Source: Catenovulum maritimum (GTDB taxonomy: Bacteria; Pseudomonadota; Gammaproteobacteria; Enterobacterales; Alteromonadaceae). Taken from it: DNA of 64,000 nt. Where the stretch lies: assembly GCF_001050375.1 (NCBI RefSeq), contig NZ_KQ130497.1, forward strand, positions 39,231 through 103,230, read 5' to 3'. Of the stretch, positions 27,156-37,126 are shown in pieces (within the stretch, counting starts at the first letter, position 1; each line of letters starts with the position of its first letter). A program made the translations under genes and the position numbers. Under the pieces are notes generated by a model. That model was not told where the DNA came from, ran no database searches, and saw only the letters and a list, made by a program, of their open reading frames with translations.

Positions 27156-28688
27156 ATGTTTAGTAAATTAACGAGTTCAATAGTGGTGGCGCTGAGTGTA
27201 CTTACTGCTGGCTGTGCGTTACAGCCAGAGTCAGACACTTTAGCCCAAGAAACCAATGGCGCTAAAAAGCCAAATGTACTGATTATCTTTTTTGATGATA
27301 TGCGATTTGATACCTTTTCTTATCGTGGCGGTCCAGTTAATACACCTAACATAGATGCTTTAGCAAGTGAAGGTACAAGATTTGACTATGCAATGACAAC
27401 CACAGGTCTTTGTTCACCCTCTCGTGCTGCCTTATTCACTGGGCGTTGGGGCCACAAAAATGGTTTAGATGATAATGTTGAATTATACCATTCACGCCTA
27501 GCAGAGCTGGATCCAAAAGAAGGTGGTTTACTTAGAAGAGCTTCAGAAGCTGGTTACTTAGTCGGACATGTTGGTAAGTGGCACTTAGGGGCTAGAGGTA
27601 CAGAGTTACGTGGTGCTGAAATTGACTTGGCGCATGGCCATGAACCTCGCGAACGCTTTACTCGCCAATGGACGCCATATGTAAAAGTGCCTCAAGTAAA
27701 AGGTTATTACGAAGGTAAATTAGATGCAAATAATGAAAAGCATGAGTACTGGATGACTTTACCTGGTACTTATGAAGATACAGCGGCCTACAAGAAACTT
27801 GTCCATGGTCAAAACATGATTAGACAAGCAGCTAAAGATGATCGTCCTTTCTTTGGTGTCATAAGCTTTAATCAGCCTCATCCTGCATATCGAGTACCTG
27901 AGCCATATGCAAGCATGTTTGATCCTGCAACTTTAGAGTTGCCAGAAAATCATTTAGCTGAAAGAAAAAATAAACCGCTTGCGCAAGATGGTATTTGGTG
28001 GCCTTGGCACGATGTTGGCCATATGAGCGATATGGATTGGCGCAAATCTAGAGCTTATTACTATGGCGCTATCGCTATGGTTGACCGAATTATCGGTGAC
28101 ATTATTAAAACGGCTAAAGAAGAAGGCATGTATGAAGATCTGCATATCGTTTTATTGGGTGACCAAGGCAGTATGTTAGGTGAACATGGCTTATATGATA
28201 AAGGCCCTTACGCTTATGACGAATTAATGCGTATGCCACTTATTATTAAAAAACCAACAGCAGAGCCTAAGATCATTAACCGCCAAGTTTCCATGCTAGA
28301 CATAACGCCAACATTAGCAGAATGGATGGGCTTAGAAAATGACGGCGATGTTGACGGCGAATCTTTAAACCCATTAATTGAGAAAGGTGATGCAGCTAAG
28401 CAAGGTGAACCGGATACGGCTTTATATGCTTATGAGTGGTACAACGGCTCTTGGTTTGGCATACGCGCCATTAGAACGCCTGAAATGAAATTTGTCTGGA
28501 ATCCAGGCGATACACGAGATGAATTGTATGATCTGAAAAATGATCCTATTGAAGTTAACAACCTGATTAAAGACAAAAAGTATCAGAGTCAATTAGCTGA
28601 GATGGCCAAAATGTTGGAGCAAGAATTAACCCGTATTGAAGATCCATCGGTGAAAATGTTTCGTCACCATTACAAAAAGTATCTTTGA
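27156..28688 (+). CDS. Type I sulfatase (S1 family), lipoprotein
   Basis: The 510-residue protein has a lipoprotein signal ending in LTAGC. A sulfatase domain follows with the metal-binding LIIFFDDMRFD, the formylglycine motif C86-SPSR90 in LCSPSRAALFTGR, and GHVGKWHLG and LGDQGSMLGEHGLYDKGP. C86 should be converted to formylglycine by a maturation enzyme (FGE or anSME), which is not encoded here. It would remove sulfate esters from galactan oligosaccharides in the periplasm. The S1 subfamily, and so the sulfate position, cannot be read by eye. It starts the operon with the cycloisomerase and dehydrogenase; a hairpin at 28707 separates them. Confidence 0.9.
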   Translation: MFSKLTSSIVVALSVLTAGCALQPESDTLAQETNGAKKPNVLIIFFDDMRFDTFSYRGGPVNTPNIDALASEGTRFDYAMTTTGLCSPSRAALFTGRWGHKNGLDDNVELYHSRLAELDPKEGGLLRRASEAGYLVGHVGKWHLGARGTELRGAEIDLAHGHEPRERFTRQWTPYVKVPQVKGYYEGKLDANNEKHEYWMTLPGTYEDTAAYKKLVHGQNMIRQAAKDDRPFFGVISFNQPHPAYRVPEPYASMFDPATLELPENHLAERKNKPLAQDGIWWPWHDVGHMSDMDWRKSRAYYYGAIAMVDRIIGDIIKTAKEEGMYEDLHIVLLGDQGSMLGEHGLYDKGPYAYDELMRMPLIIKKPTAEPKIINRQVSMLDITPTLAEWMGLENDGDVDGESLNPLIEKGDAAKQGEPDTALYAYEWYNGSWFGIRAIRTPEMKFVWNPGDTRDELYDLKNDPIEVNNLIKDKKYQSQLAEMAKMLEQELTRIEDPSVKMFRHHYKKYL

Positions 28689-28706
28689 TAACTAATCGAT
28701 TTGTCT

Positions 28707-28745
28707 GAGATAAAAGCTAGCAAGAAAAGCTTTTGTCTCATTTTT
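28707..28745 (+). terminator. Terminator-like hairpin between sulfatase and cycloisomerase genes
   Basis: GAGATAAAAGCT (28707-28718) pairs with AGCTTTTGTCTC (28728-28739) with one mismatch and is followed by a run of T. It lies only 17 bases before the next start codon and could lower transcription of the downstream genes rather than stop it. Confidence 0.65.
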
Positions 28746-28761
28746 AAGAAGTGAATAAACC

Positions 28762-29913
28762 ATGAAAATTAAATGTATCCGAACCCATCATTTACGTTGC
28801 CATCTAGATAATCCTTTTGGTTTTTCTCAATGGTCTTACGCACAGCGAAACGTATTAGTTATTGAAGTTATAACAGATACAGGCGTGTCAGGTTGGGGCG
28901 AATGTTATGGTCCTGCGGATGTCATTCAAGGTGCGGTCGAAAAATTCTATGCACCAAGAGTGATTGGTATGGATGCTATATCAACAGATAAAATTTGGTC
29001 ACATATGTGGCGTTCATCATTAGATTTTGCCCGTGGTGGTGTCATGATGGCCGCTATGTCTGGTATTGACATGGCGCTTTGGGACTTAAAAGGTAAGGCG
29101 CTAGGTCTAAGCGTTAGCGAACTAATGGGCGGCAGAAATCGTGATATCGTTCCTTGTTATGCAACGGGCATGTATTACCTAGACTTACCAGAAGAAGAGC
29201 TTTTACCTAAGTTAGTTGAAGAAGGTGTTGGTTACGCTAAAGAAGGTTTCCAAGCGATGAAAATCAAAGTCGGTAAAAATATCGATTTTGATTCAAAATT
29301 CATTGTTGCATTGAGAGAAGCCTTACCAAATACGCAATTAATGGCAGACTCTAATCATGCTTTTGACCTACCTGAAGCGATCAAAATCGGTCGACTACTT
29401 GATGAAAATGATTACGGCTGGTTTGAAGAGCCGTTATCGCCAGAGCATTACAAGCAATTTAGACAATTACAAGACAAGCTAGATTTACCAATCGCAACTG
29501 GTGAATGCGAGCAAACGCGTTTTGGCTTCCAAAAATTAATCGAAACTGGTGGCGTTCAAATAGTGCAAGCTGACTTAGCTTACTGCGGTGGGCCAAGTGA
29601 AGCACTGAAGATTAGAACTTTAGCGTCAGCAAATGGTTTGAATATGTTGCCACATGTTTGGGGAACTCAACTAAACTTAGCTGCTGCAACTCACTTTTTA
29701 GCGACGGCATATCATGAACCAGGTAGAGCCGAAGAAAAACAATTACTACTTGAATATGATAGAACTGAAAACCCATTAAGAGATGATATCTACGAGGTTT
29801 CCGTTCAAGTAGAAAGGGGTAACGCAATTGTGCCGACAGCACCTGGTTTAGGTGTAACAATTAATAAATCAGCAATGAAAGAATTTGAAGTTAATGGGAC
29901 AGAAACACTATGA
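28762..29913 (+). CDS. Enolase-superfamily cycloisomerase/dehydratase, likely 3,6-anhydrogalactonate cycloisomerase
   Basis: The 383-residue protein belongs to the mandelate racemase/muconate lactonizing group. The catalytic Lys pair is K167-I-K169. Metal ligands are D196 (MADSNHAF), E222 (WFEEPL) and E248 (ATGECE), with H298 in LPHVWGTQ as general base. In this setting the best-supported role is opening 3,6-anhydrogalactonate to 2-keto-3-deoxygalactonate. That step is known for L-AHG in Vibrio and for D-AHG in carrageenan degraders. A sugar-acid dehydratase is the alternative. It overlaps the dehydrogenase gene by four bases (ATGA), so the two act together. Confidence 0.85.
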   Translation: MKIKCIRTHHLRCHLDNPFGFSQWSYAQRNVLVIEVITDTGVSGWGECYGPADVIQGAVEKFYAPRVIGMDAISTDKIWSHMWRSSLDFARGGVMMAAMSGIDMALWDLKGKALGLSVSELMGGRNRDIVPCYATGMYYLDLPEEELLPKLVEEGVGYAKEGFQAMKIKVGKNIDFDSKFIVALREALPNTQLMADSNHAFDLPEAIKIGRLLDENDYGWFEEPLSPEHYKQFRQLQDKLDLPIATGECEQTRFGFQKLIETGGVQIVQADLAYCGGPSEALKIRTLASANGLNMLPHVWGTQLNLAAATHFLATAYHEPGRAEEKQLLLEYDRTENPLRDDIYEVSVQVERGNAIVPTAPGLGVTINKSAMKEFEVNGTETL

Positions 29914-31343
29914 AGACGAATGAATACAGAATGCTAATTAATGGTGAGTTAGTCTCTTCACCTAAAACATTTTCAGTTGTTAATCCAGCAACAGGCGAAG
30001 TCATTGCTGAAGTTCCTGATGCTCGCCCAGAACATATTACACAAGCATTAGAAAGCTCAAAAGAAGGCTTTAAAATATGGTCTGCTATGCCATTAAGCCA
30101 AAGAGAGCCAATTATCCTAGCTTATGCTGATTTACTTGAGCAGCACAAAGATGAAATCATTGATATCTTAATCGCTGAAACAGGTAAGCCTGCGGATAAC
30201 GCAGAATACGATTTTGGTATGCTGACAACTTGTTTACGTTTCTTTGTTGAAGAAATGAAACGTATTGACCAGCCTGTTATTCCAGATCCAGATGGACGCA
30301 TCTTAAACTACATTCGTCGTCAACCTTTAGGCGTTGTGGTTGGTTATCTTGCTTGGAATTTCCCACTACTAAATGTTGGTTATAAAATTGGCCCATCTTT
30401 AGCGGCTGGTTGCGCAGCAATCATCAAACCGTCACAAGCGACGCCTTTAGCGTCATTAAAATGTGCTGAGTTAGCGATTGAAGCGGGTATCCCTGCTGGT
30501 GTGGTTAATATGATCACAAGTGATGATTATGATATTACTGACCCGTTATTAACGAGTGATGATGTTTCATTATTTACCATGATAGGTTCCACTCGTGCGG
30601 GTGTTGGCGCGATGAAGACAGCTTGTACCAGTGTTAAGCACTTCTCTGTTGAGTTAGGCGGTAATGCACCAGTGATCGTTTATGACGATGCAGATGTTAA
30701 AAAAGCAGCGCAAAGCATAGTGGATCTTAAATTCGCTAATTCAGGTCAAGTTTGTGTGTCGCCAAATCGTTGTATGGTGCACGAATCTATCTACGATGAA
30801 TTTGTTGCTGAAGCAACTGCACATGCGCAAGGGATTTCACTTGCTGCAGGCCGAGTTGAAGGTCGCATTATGGGACCTTTAATCAATGAGAAAGAACGTA
30901 CTCGAATTGTTGGTTTAGTTAAAAATGCGGTTGAAAATGGCGCTGAAGTTGTACTAGGCGGCAACATACCTGAAGGTAACCCAGGTTATTACTTAGAACC
31001 GACTATATTAAAAAATGTCGATTTATCAATGTCATTAGTGAAAGACGAAATATTTGGCCCTGTATTACCTATCATTAAGTATACAGACGCTGATGATGTC
31101 ATCGCCCTAGCTAACGACAATGAATATGGCTTATCGGCTTATGTTTACACAACTAATTTACAACGTGGTTTACAAGCTGCAGATCAAATCAAAGCCGGCA
31201 GCGTTTGTGTAAATGAAGTTCACTATGGTGTTCACTTACCTCATGGTGGCTTAAAACAAAGTGGTGTAGGTAAAGATTGTTCACAATATAGCTTAACTGA
31301 ATACTTAACGCTTAAACGTGTTTCAGTTCAAATTAGCGAATAA
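29910..31343 (+). CDS. NAD(P)-dependent aldehyde dehydrogenase, likely 3,6-anhydrogalactose dehydrogenase
   Basis: The 477-residue aldehyde dehydrogenase superfamily enzyme has catalytic C282 in NSGQVCVSPNR and the base E248 in SVELGGNAP. The cofactor region includes LAWNFPLLNVGYKIGP and IIKPSQATP. It is closest in style to succinate-semialdehyde and glycolaldehyde dehydrogenases, the same group as known AHG dehydrogenases. Its start overlaps the cycloisomerase stop, so it probably makes 3,6-anhydrogalactonate, the substrate of that enzyme. Substrate stereochemistry (L from agar/porphyran, D from carrageenan) cannot be decided from sequence. Confidence 0.88.
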   Translation: MKTNEYRMLINGELVSSPKTFSVVNPATGEVIAEVPDARPEHITQALESSKEGFKIWSAMPLSQREPIILAYADLLEQHKDEIIDILIAETGKPADNAEYDFGMLTTCLRFFVEEMKRIDQPVIPDPDGRILNYIRRQPLGVVVGYLAWNFPLLNVGYKIGPSLAAGCAAIIKPSQATPLASLKCAELAIEAGIPAGVVNMITSDDYDITDPLLTSDDVSLFTMIGSTRAGVGAMKTACTSVKHFSVELGGNAPVIVYDDADVKKAAQSIVDLKFANSGQVCVSPNRCMVHESIYDEFVAEATAHAQGISLAAGRVEGRIMGPLINEKERTRIVGLVKNAVENGAEVVLGGNIPEGNPGYYLEPTILKNVDLSMSLVKDEIFGPVLPIIKYTDADDVIALANDNEYGLSAYVYTTNLQRGLQAADQIKAGSVCVNEVHYGVHLPHGGLKQSGVGKDCSQYSLTEYLTLKRVSVQISE

Positions 31344-31417
31344 TCAGATTCTTTAATATATTTATGGTTATCGAATGATTCGGTAGCCATAAAATCTCAA
31401 CATATTGGACGCTTACA

Positions 31418-32863
31418 ATGCAATTGCTAAATAAAAAACATCTAATATTCGTTTTACTCACTCTAGTCCTTGGTTGTGAATCAGTAGCAACGCCGGTTGA
31501 TGACTCTAGGCCGAACATTTTATTTATTTTAACTGATGATATGGGCTACGCTGATGTCAGTTTTAATGGTTCAAAAGACATACAAACTCCGTCATTAGAT
31601 GAATTAGCTGAAGGTGGCATTACTTTTAGTGCTGCGTATATGGCTCACCCTTTCTGCGGCCCAAGCCGAACAGCGTTAATGACAGGTCGTTACCCACATA
31701 AAATTGGTTCACAATTTAATTTGCCAAATACTATGCCTAATTTAGGTGTACCTAAAGATGAAACTTTCATTAGCACAGTGTTGCAAAAATCAGGCTATTT
31801 TACGGGTGTAGTTGGCAAGTGGCATATAGGTGAAGGTAAGGAATTCCATCCTAATCAACGTGGTTTCGATGAATTTTATGGTTTTACTGGGGGCGGTCAT
31901 GACTATTTCCCTGAGCGCTTTAATAAAGCTTATAACAATTTAAAAGCGAGAAATGCTAAGTTCATTCCAGAGTATTTAAGACCATTAGAGCACAATGGTG
32001 TTGAAGTTGAAGAGCAAGAATATATTACCGATGCTTTATCTAGAGAAGCGGTTAACTTTATTAATAAAGCGGCTAAAAAAGATGATCCTTTCTTTTTATA
32101 CTTAGCTTATAACGCACCACATACACCGATGCAAGCCTTGCAAAAAGATATGGATATGTTCCCACATATCACAGATCAAAAACGTAAAGTTTATGCAGGT
32201 ATGGTTTATGCGGTTGATCGCGGTGTTGCTCGAATTGTTGAAGCATTAAAGCAAAATAAGCAGTTTGAAAATACACTAATCGTATTTGCAAGCGACAATG
32301 GTGGTAAGCCAAACACTGGTGCGAATAACTACCCATTAAAAGGTCGTAAAGGCGATGTCCATGAAGGTGGCTATCGTACGCCTATGTTTTTCCATTGGCC
32401 GAAGCAAATTAAGCCTAATCAAAAGAATGATTTTAGATTGTTATCACTTGATTTATACCCGACGTTTGCTGCTTTAGGCGAAGCCAAAATTCCTGAGGGT
32501 AAAAAACTGGATGGTAAAAATGTTTTTCCTCACTTAATGAATGGCACAGATCCTCACGCAGGTGAAGCTAGCTACACTCTACGTCATAGAGGTTATTCAA
32601 GTGATGCATCAGCGAGAAGAGATAACTGGAAAGCGGTTAAAACCGGAGATAATAATTGGGTCCTTTACGATATTGAGAAAGATATTGCGGAAACAACCGA
32701 TGTCAGTGCGCAGCACCCAGACATTTTACGTGACCTAGTATTAGAAATGGAAGGTTGGAGCTGGTCTAACCAAGAACCACTTTGGTTCCATAATACTGAA
32801 GAAGGGTATTTATGGCGTAAAGAAGGTATGCCTAAATTCCATGAGACTTTTAAGCTTAAGTAA
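31418..32863 (+). CDS. Type I sulfatase (S1 family), second lipoprotein
   Basis: The 481-residue sulfatase has lipobox LVLGC, metal-binding LFILTDDMGYADV, the formylglycine motif C80-GPSR84 in FCGPSRTALMTGR, and VVGKWHIGEG and FASDNGGKPNTG. It differs strongly from the first sulfatase and has the GPSR form of the motif, so it probably belongs to another S1 subfamily with another sulfate position. It is the last gene of the operon and is followed by a terminator at 32877. Confidence 0.9.
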   Translation: MQLLNKKHLIFVLLTLVLGCESVATPVDDSRPNILFILTDDMGYADVSFNGSKDIQTPSLDELAEGGITFSAAYMAHPFCGPSRTALMTGRYPHKIGSQFNLPNTMPNLGVPKDETFISTVLQKSGYFTGVVGKWHIGEGKEFHPNQRGFDEFYGFTGGGHDYFPERFNKAYNNLKARNAKFIPEYLRPLEHNGVEVEEQEYITDALSREAVNFINKAAKKDDPFFLYLAYNAPHTPMQALQKDMDMFPHITDQKRKVYAGMVYAVDRGVARIVEALKQNKQFENTLIVFASDNGGKPNTGANNYPLKGRKGDVHEGGYRTPMFFHWPKQIKPNQKNDFRLLSLDLYPTFAALGEAKIPEGKKLDGKNVFPHLMNGTDPHAGEASYTLRHRGYSSDASARRDNWKAVKTGDNNWVLYDIEKDIAETTDVSAQHPDILRDLVLEMEGWSWSNQEPLWFHNTEEGYLWRKEGMPKFHETFKLK

Positions 32864-32876
32864 TAAGTTTGTGTGA

Positions 32877-32916
32877 GATAAAGCTCAGTTGACTCCTTTG
32901 GGCTTTATCTTTTTTA
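32877..32916 (+). terminator. Rho-independent terminator after the second sulfatase
   Basis: GATAAAGC (32877-32884) pairs with GCTTTATC (32902-32909), followed by seven T. It ends the operon of sulfatase, cycloisomerase, dehydrogenase and sulfatase. Confidence 0.75.
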
Positions 32917-33032
32917 TATAAATCAAGTATTTCAATGAACAAATATGGATTTTTTCGCCAAAATGAAAGATTGATACTAAGCTAATATCATTGTAAATAG
33001 TGATATTAGCCACAATTTCACGGGAACAGTAA

Positions 33033-35084
33033 ATGGGAATATTAAGTCATTTAAATATTCGCAGCCGTATTATTATACTCGCTGTGTTACCTATGCTTAT
33101 TATAGGTTTATTTTCGTTAAATCAGTATCGAACGGCTAAAAAAGAGCAGCTCATATTTGAAAATTTAAAGTTTGTTATGGCTTTATCCTACGAAGCCGGT
33201 AAGTTGATGGATCAAGTTCAAAATGAACGAGATTTATCCAACGGTTTTTTAGCGAAAGAAAATAACTTTGTTGGCCCCCTAGGTGAGTATTTTGGTAGTC
33301 AGGGGAATGAATTCGAAAGCTCTCTCAAACAAAGCCGCCAGGCAGTTGATACCCAGCTCGGACTATTTAACCAATATATTCAAAATCATCAAACTGAAAT
33401 TGCTTTGGTGCCTGAAGTTGCTGAAGAGCTAACGTCACTAAAAAATAGCATAGAGGCTATGTTGGAAGCGAGATCGTTAGTTGACCAATATATTATTAAA
33501 GACGGTAATAAGTGGGTTTTGGTAACCTATGATGCGACCTCACAAAGATTTTATAAATTATTTGAAGCGATTGTTCGTATTGCGTCGAACAACCGAGAAT
33601 TATCTCTGCTAAGCAATGCATATAATGCTTTAGTTAATTTAGGTGAAAGATACTCTGTTGAGCGAGGTGTTGTGCTCAGAGCTATCTATATGAAAAATCT
33701 AGATTATAATTTATATGCCAGAGAAAAAACCACACGACAAGAATTGTCAAACGCAGTAGAGCGTTTTAACGCATTTGCTTCAAGAGCGTTAAGAATCGAA
33801 TTTAGGCAACAACATTTAGAGTCTGAGTTATACAAAAAAGTTAATTCATCTTGGATTAAATTTAGAGGTTCTGCGGGCAAAAAATTAGATCTAGATGCTA
33901 ACCAATGGTACAGAGATTCGAGCCAAAATATAGATAGCCTTAATGATTTCAAAAGAGACTTAGCAAAAAGAATCGAAACTAAAGCCGATGAATTATACGA
34001 CCAAGCTGTATCACGCGTTTGGGTGAGTTTAGCTATCATAATTGGTGGTGTGCTATTTATGGCGGTCTTCTCGTTCGTTATTATCCGTTCCATCGTCAAA
34101 CCGCTTAAAAATATGGTTAAAGAATTGAGCTATGTTGCTAAAAATAAAGATTTAGTTTATCCAGTCACAGTAACAGGCACAGATGAGCTTTCTGAAGTAG
34201 CAAGCGCATTCCAGTTATTATTAAGTAGCTTTAATAAAACTTTAGCTGGAGTTAGAGACGTCGAAGCTAAAATGATTAAGTTAACTGAGAATGTTTCTAA
34301 CTCAATGACGATAATTCAGACAAGGGCTAACAATCAAAATAAAAACACAGATGGCGTTTCAGTTGCAATGAATGAAATGACGGCCTCGGTTAAAGAAGTT
34401 TCTAACAGTGCTATTTACACTTCTGATGCTGTTTTGAGGTTGTTCGAAATGTCAGATAAAAGCGCTAAAGGTGCAACAACTAGTAAAGAAATTATGGAAA
34501 CCTTAACTGGTGAGTTAGATACCGCGACCTTACTGGTTGAACAACTAAATACCGAAAGCAATGCGATTGGCGATGTTATCAATGTGATTCAAGGTATTGC
34601 TGAACAAACAAATTTACTGGCACTCAATGCAGCAATTGAAGCGGCAAGGGCAGGTGAGCAGGGTAGAGGTTTTGCTGTGGTTGCAGATGAGGTTAGAAGC
34701 TTAGCAAGTAGAACTCAAGAATCGACAGGGCATATTAAGCATCAAATTGAAGCGCTGCAAAAGGGAACTCATACCGTCACTTCTAATATGGAGCAGTTGA
34801 AGGCTCAAGGTATTAAAGCTGTTGATGTTGTAGTGGAAAGCTTAGGGGCGTTTAGCGTATTACATCAAGAGCTTGATGATATCGCTAAAATGTCGACCCA
34901 AATTGCCACGGCTGCCGAAGAGCAAACGGTTGTATCTGATGATATCAATAAGCAAATTCACGAAATTAAAGAAGATTCTGAAGAGATGTCGCATCATGTA
35001 CAGCAAACGCAGATGGCGAGCCAAGAATTGAATGAAACTTCTGAAGTTTTAGATTCTTACATAGATGAGTTTAAATGCGGCTAA
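33033..35084 (+). CDS. Methyl-accepting chemotaxis protein with NIT-type sensor domain
   Basis: The 683-residue chemoreceptor has a first membrane helix at about residues 12-28. An all-helical periplasmic domain with the NIT (nitrate- and nitrite-sensing) style pattern [15 protein letters not shown] follows, then a second helix near 330-350 and HAMP ([13 protein letters not shown]). The cytoplasmic signalling domain has the hairpin tip [20 protein letters not shown]. It would steer motility toward or away from a ligand. It stands alone between two terminators in the galactan region, so the ligand might be a released product, but that is a guess. Confidence 0.9.
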   Translation: MGILSHLNIRSRIIILAVLPMLIIGLFSLNQYRTAKKEQLIFENLKFVMALSYEAGKLMDQVQNERDLSNGFLAKENNFVGPLGEYFGSQGNEFESSLKQSRQAVDTQLGLFNQYIQNHQTEIALVPEVAEELTSLKNSIEAMLEARSLVDQYIIKDGNKWVLVTYDATSQRFYKLFEAIVRIASNNRELSLLSNAYNALVNLGERYSVERGVVLRAIYMKNLDYNLYAREKTTRQELSNAVERFNAFASRALRIEFRQQHLESELYKKVNSSWIKFRGSAGKKLDLDANQWYRDSSQNIDSLNDFKRDLAKRIETKADELYDQAVSRVWVSLAIIIGGVLFMAVFSFVIIRSIVKPLKNMVKELSYVAKNKDLVYPVTVTGTDELSEVASAFQLLLSSFNKTLAGVRDVEAKMIKLTENVSNSMTIIQTRANNQNKNTDGVSVAMNEMTASVKEVSNSAIYTSDAVLRLFEMSDKSAKGATTSKEIMETLTGELDTATLLVEQLNTESNAIGDVINVIQGIAEQTNLLALNAAIEAARAGEQGRGFAVVADEVRSLASRTQESTGHIKHQIEALQKGTHTVTSNMEQLKAQGIKAVDVVVESLGAFSVLHQELDDIAKMSTQIATAAEEQTVVSDDINKQIHEIKEDSEEMSHHVQQTQMASQELNETSEVLDSYIDEFKCG

Positions 35085-35128
35085 TACAAATAATTAGCAC
35101 GTAACCTTACATATACTTTTCAAGTCAC

Positions 35129-35156
35129 AAAGCTGGGGTTTAGGTCCCAGCTTTTT
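35129..35156 (+). terminator. Rho-independent terminator after the chemoreceptor
   Basis: AAAGCTGGG (35129-35137) pairs with CCCAGCTTT (35146-35154), and further T follow. Confidence 0.8.
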
Positions 35157-35260
35157 AAGTTAAACCCTGTAGCTATTCTGACAACTCCATCCTCATTCCA
35201 CTTAATTAATCTAAACAAGTTATAAAAATTGATTTTATATTTGACTAGATTAGATTAAAG

Positions 35261-35303
35261 TTGAAACTTAAAGGTAAAATGTTTATATTAAAGTCAAGTT
35301 TAA
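35261..35303 (+). promoter_or_regulatory. Promoter and conserved element of the first DgoR-like gene
   Basis: TTGAAA (35261-35266) and TATATT (35284-35289) are separated by 17 bases, a good sigma-70 arrangement. The -10 region is inside ATGTTTATATTAAAGTC (from 35279). It recurs almost unchanged before the paralogous gene at 44175, which suggests a shared operator or promoter. Confidence 0.6.
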
Positions 35304-35327
35304 AAGTATGATAATTGTGAAAGTATT

Positions 35328-36062
35328 ATGAGTGAATTTGTATATTACGATTTAAAAAGTGCAGCTAAGATGACCCCTAGCTTGCCAATTCAAGTAGCTC
35401 GAGAGTTAGGTAGACGTATTGTTGCTGGTACTTTTGAACCAGGTTCATTAATTGATGACGAAAATAAATTAGCTGATCGATATCAAGTTAGTCGAGTGGT
35501 TATTCGTGATGCGGTTAAAATTCTTGTCGGCAAAGGCTTACTTGATGTTCGTCGTGGCATTGGTACTAAAGTAAGGCCAAGAGATCAATGGGTTTTATGG
35601 GATGACGATGTTTTAGCTTGGCATATATCAGCTCCGCCTTGTCCTGCATTTTTAAAACAATTGATGGATATTCGCTTAGCGTTTGAGCCCAAAGCAGCGA
35701 GATGGGCAGCAGAAAGAGCATCCGATCAAGATATCTCAGCAATAGAAGCGGCCATTTTATCTATGGAAGCCAACAAAAACTCTATTGATAAGTTTATTGT
35801 TGCCGATGCACATTTTCATAAAGCAGTATTAAGAGCGGCTCATAACGAATTTTTAAGTTCAATGGAAGGCGTTATCTACTCTGCGTTATTGGTTAGTGTT
35901 CAAATTACGAACCAAGATGCTGCTCAAAATGAAGCGTCAATTCCGTTTCATCGTGAAGTTTATCAGGCTATTTTAGATAAAGACGCTGCACTGGCGGAAT
36001 CTTTAACTGAAAAACTACTGGGTGATGCATCTACTCGATTAAGAAAAGAATTTAACGTTTAG
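35328..36062 (+). CDS. DgoR-like GntR/FCD transcriptional regulator (copy 1)
   Basis: The 244-residue protein has an N-terminal winged helix (PIQVARELGRRIVAGTFEPG, then the recognition region YQVSRVVIRDAVKILVGKGL). A C-terminal FCD ligand domain follows (VLAWHISAP, FEPKAARWAAERAS, ADAHFHKAVLRAAHNEF) with the metal-binding Asp and His residues. The pattern resembles E. coli DgoR, which senses D-galactonate and represses KDGal-pathway genes. In this region it probably senses a galactonate or KDGal-like intermediate. A closely similar copy is at 44215; both have the same promoter element. Confidence 0.88.
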   Translation: MSEFVYYDLKSAAKMTPSLPIQVARELGRRIVAGTFEPGSLIDDENKLADRYQVSRVVIRDAVKILVGKGLLDVRRGIGTKVRPRDQWVLWDDDVLAWHISAPPCPAFLKQLMDIRLAFEPKAARWAAERASDQDISAIEAAILSMEANKNSIDKFIVADAHFHKAVLRAAHNEFLSSMEGVIYSALLVSVQITNQDAAQNEASIPFHREVYQAILDKDAALAESLTEKLLGDASTRLRKEFNV

Positions 36063-36085
36063 TTTGTTAATATTTAATTATTTTT

Positions 36086-36113
36086 AACAATGCCGCTCTT
36101 TAGCGGCATTGTT
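36086..36113 (+). terminator. Strong hairpin after the first DgoR-like gene
   Basis: AACAATGCCGCT (36086-36097) and AGCGGCATTGTT (36102-36113) pair perfectly around CTTT. The T run downstream is weak. It separates the regulator from the Imm32-like gene. Confidence 0.65.
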
Positions 36114-36132
36114 ATAAGTCAAAAGGAAATTC

Positions 36133-36378
36133 ATGCTAACAGTTGAGAAAGACAAGGATGCTGAACAGGTTTATATCCATGGTTCTCCAGAACAGTTGCG
36201 CTGGCTATCACGCAGATTAGACGCTATTGCTATGCAAGCTGAAAAGTCCGGTCATGCTCATGATCATTTTATGACAGAAGACTGGGGGGGAAATGAACTA
36301 ACCAATGAACTTATTGGCAACCCAAAATCTCACGCAATAGTGAACCACTTGATTGTGTATGGTCATGCTTCAAAGTAA
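36133..36378 (+). CDS. Imm32 family immunity protein, orphan
   Basis: The 81-residue soluble protein reads as a full Imm32-family member: MLTVEKDKDAEQVYIHGSPE, LRWLSRRLDAIAMQAE, HAHDHFMTEDWGGNELTNEL and a closing NHLIVYG. Imm32 proteins were described by comparative genomics as immunity proteins of polymorphic toxin systems. No toxin, Rhs, or secretion gene lies nearby, so it is an orphan. AAAGGAA precedes the ATG. The long empty region downstream may once have held a partner. Confidence 0.75.
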   Translation: MLTVEKDKDAEQVYIHGSPEQLRWLSRRLDAIAMQAEKSGHAHDHFMTEDWGGNELTNELIGNPKSHAIVNHLIVYGHASK

Positions 36379-37126
36379 ATTGTCTTATAACAAACCACTT
36401 AAGGCTCTCGCTCCGCTCCTAATTTTAGCCTACGTGTTACTGCCCCTTAGTGGGGTGTTGTTTAGACCTACCCAAAGCCTTGTTAATTTAGTGTCAAAAC
36501 CCCCCATAAAATTTAATATAGATTATTGATATTGTTTTAAACTTAAATTTTGTAATGTTTAGTTTACAAATATTAAGTTTATCCTATATGCTATAAAATT
36601 TTTATCTATATTTATCAGTATGTTAAATATAGATAAATTCTTCTTACCTTAGGTTTTCTAGCCTTTATTCTTGTTTAAGTATCTGTTTTTATGAGGTTTT
36701 TATCTATTCTCATGTCATGCTTCTTCAATTTCATATTGGTTTTTTATACTACTTATTCTTGTTGTTGGTAGGGGAGATCAAGACTAAACCTCAATCTTCC
36801 CATCTCTCATCTGAAACGTTTTCATTTTCTTTAAACCTGTCCTATATATCTAAAAGTTTAATTTAAGCGCCTATTAAGCCGCATATAGACACCATATAGA
36901 ATGAAATCAGGTACTTTACACAGGCTTGTTAATAATCTTGATATATATTGATTATTAATGATTCTTGTTGGAAATATGTGAAATTTGATTGATTGTGAGT
37001 GAAATTAGTTGGAATCATGTGAGCGGTCTTGACTAATTGTGAATTTTCTGGTGTTATACTTGTGTTGGGAATGTTAGCGCTAAGTTAACACTACAAAATA
37101 CAAGAATAGATCCAAATATAGGCGAG
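36379..37126 (+). promoter_or_regulatory. Long AT-rich intergenic region upstream of a TonB-dependent receptor
   Basis: These 748 bases contain no gene I can support. Near the start is a weak CCCC/GGGG hairpin (36443-36455) that may end the Imm32 gene. Near the end is the LacI-type operator candidate described separately. The length and AT-richness fit a complex promoter region for the receptor gene. Confidence 0.4.
37072..37084 (+). promoter_or_regulatory. LacI-family-type operator candidate
   Basis: TGTTAGCGCTAAG has the central CG dyad (TTAGCGCTAA is a perfect palindrome) typical of LacI/GalR-family operators. It lies 42 bases before the receptor start codon. No LacI-family gene is present in this window. 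Confidence 0.5.

Noticed and set aside
36379..37126. A degraded toxin partner for the Imm32 gene
   Set aside because: The region is AT-rich with frequent stops, and I could not read any toxin-like peptide from it.
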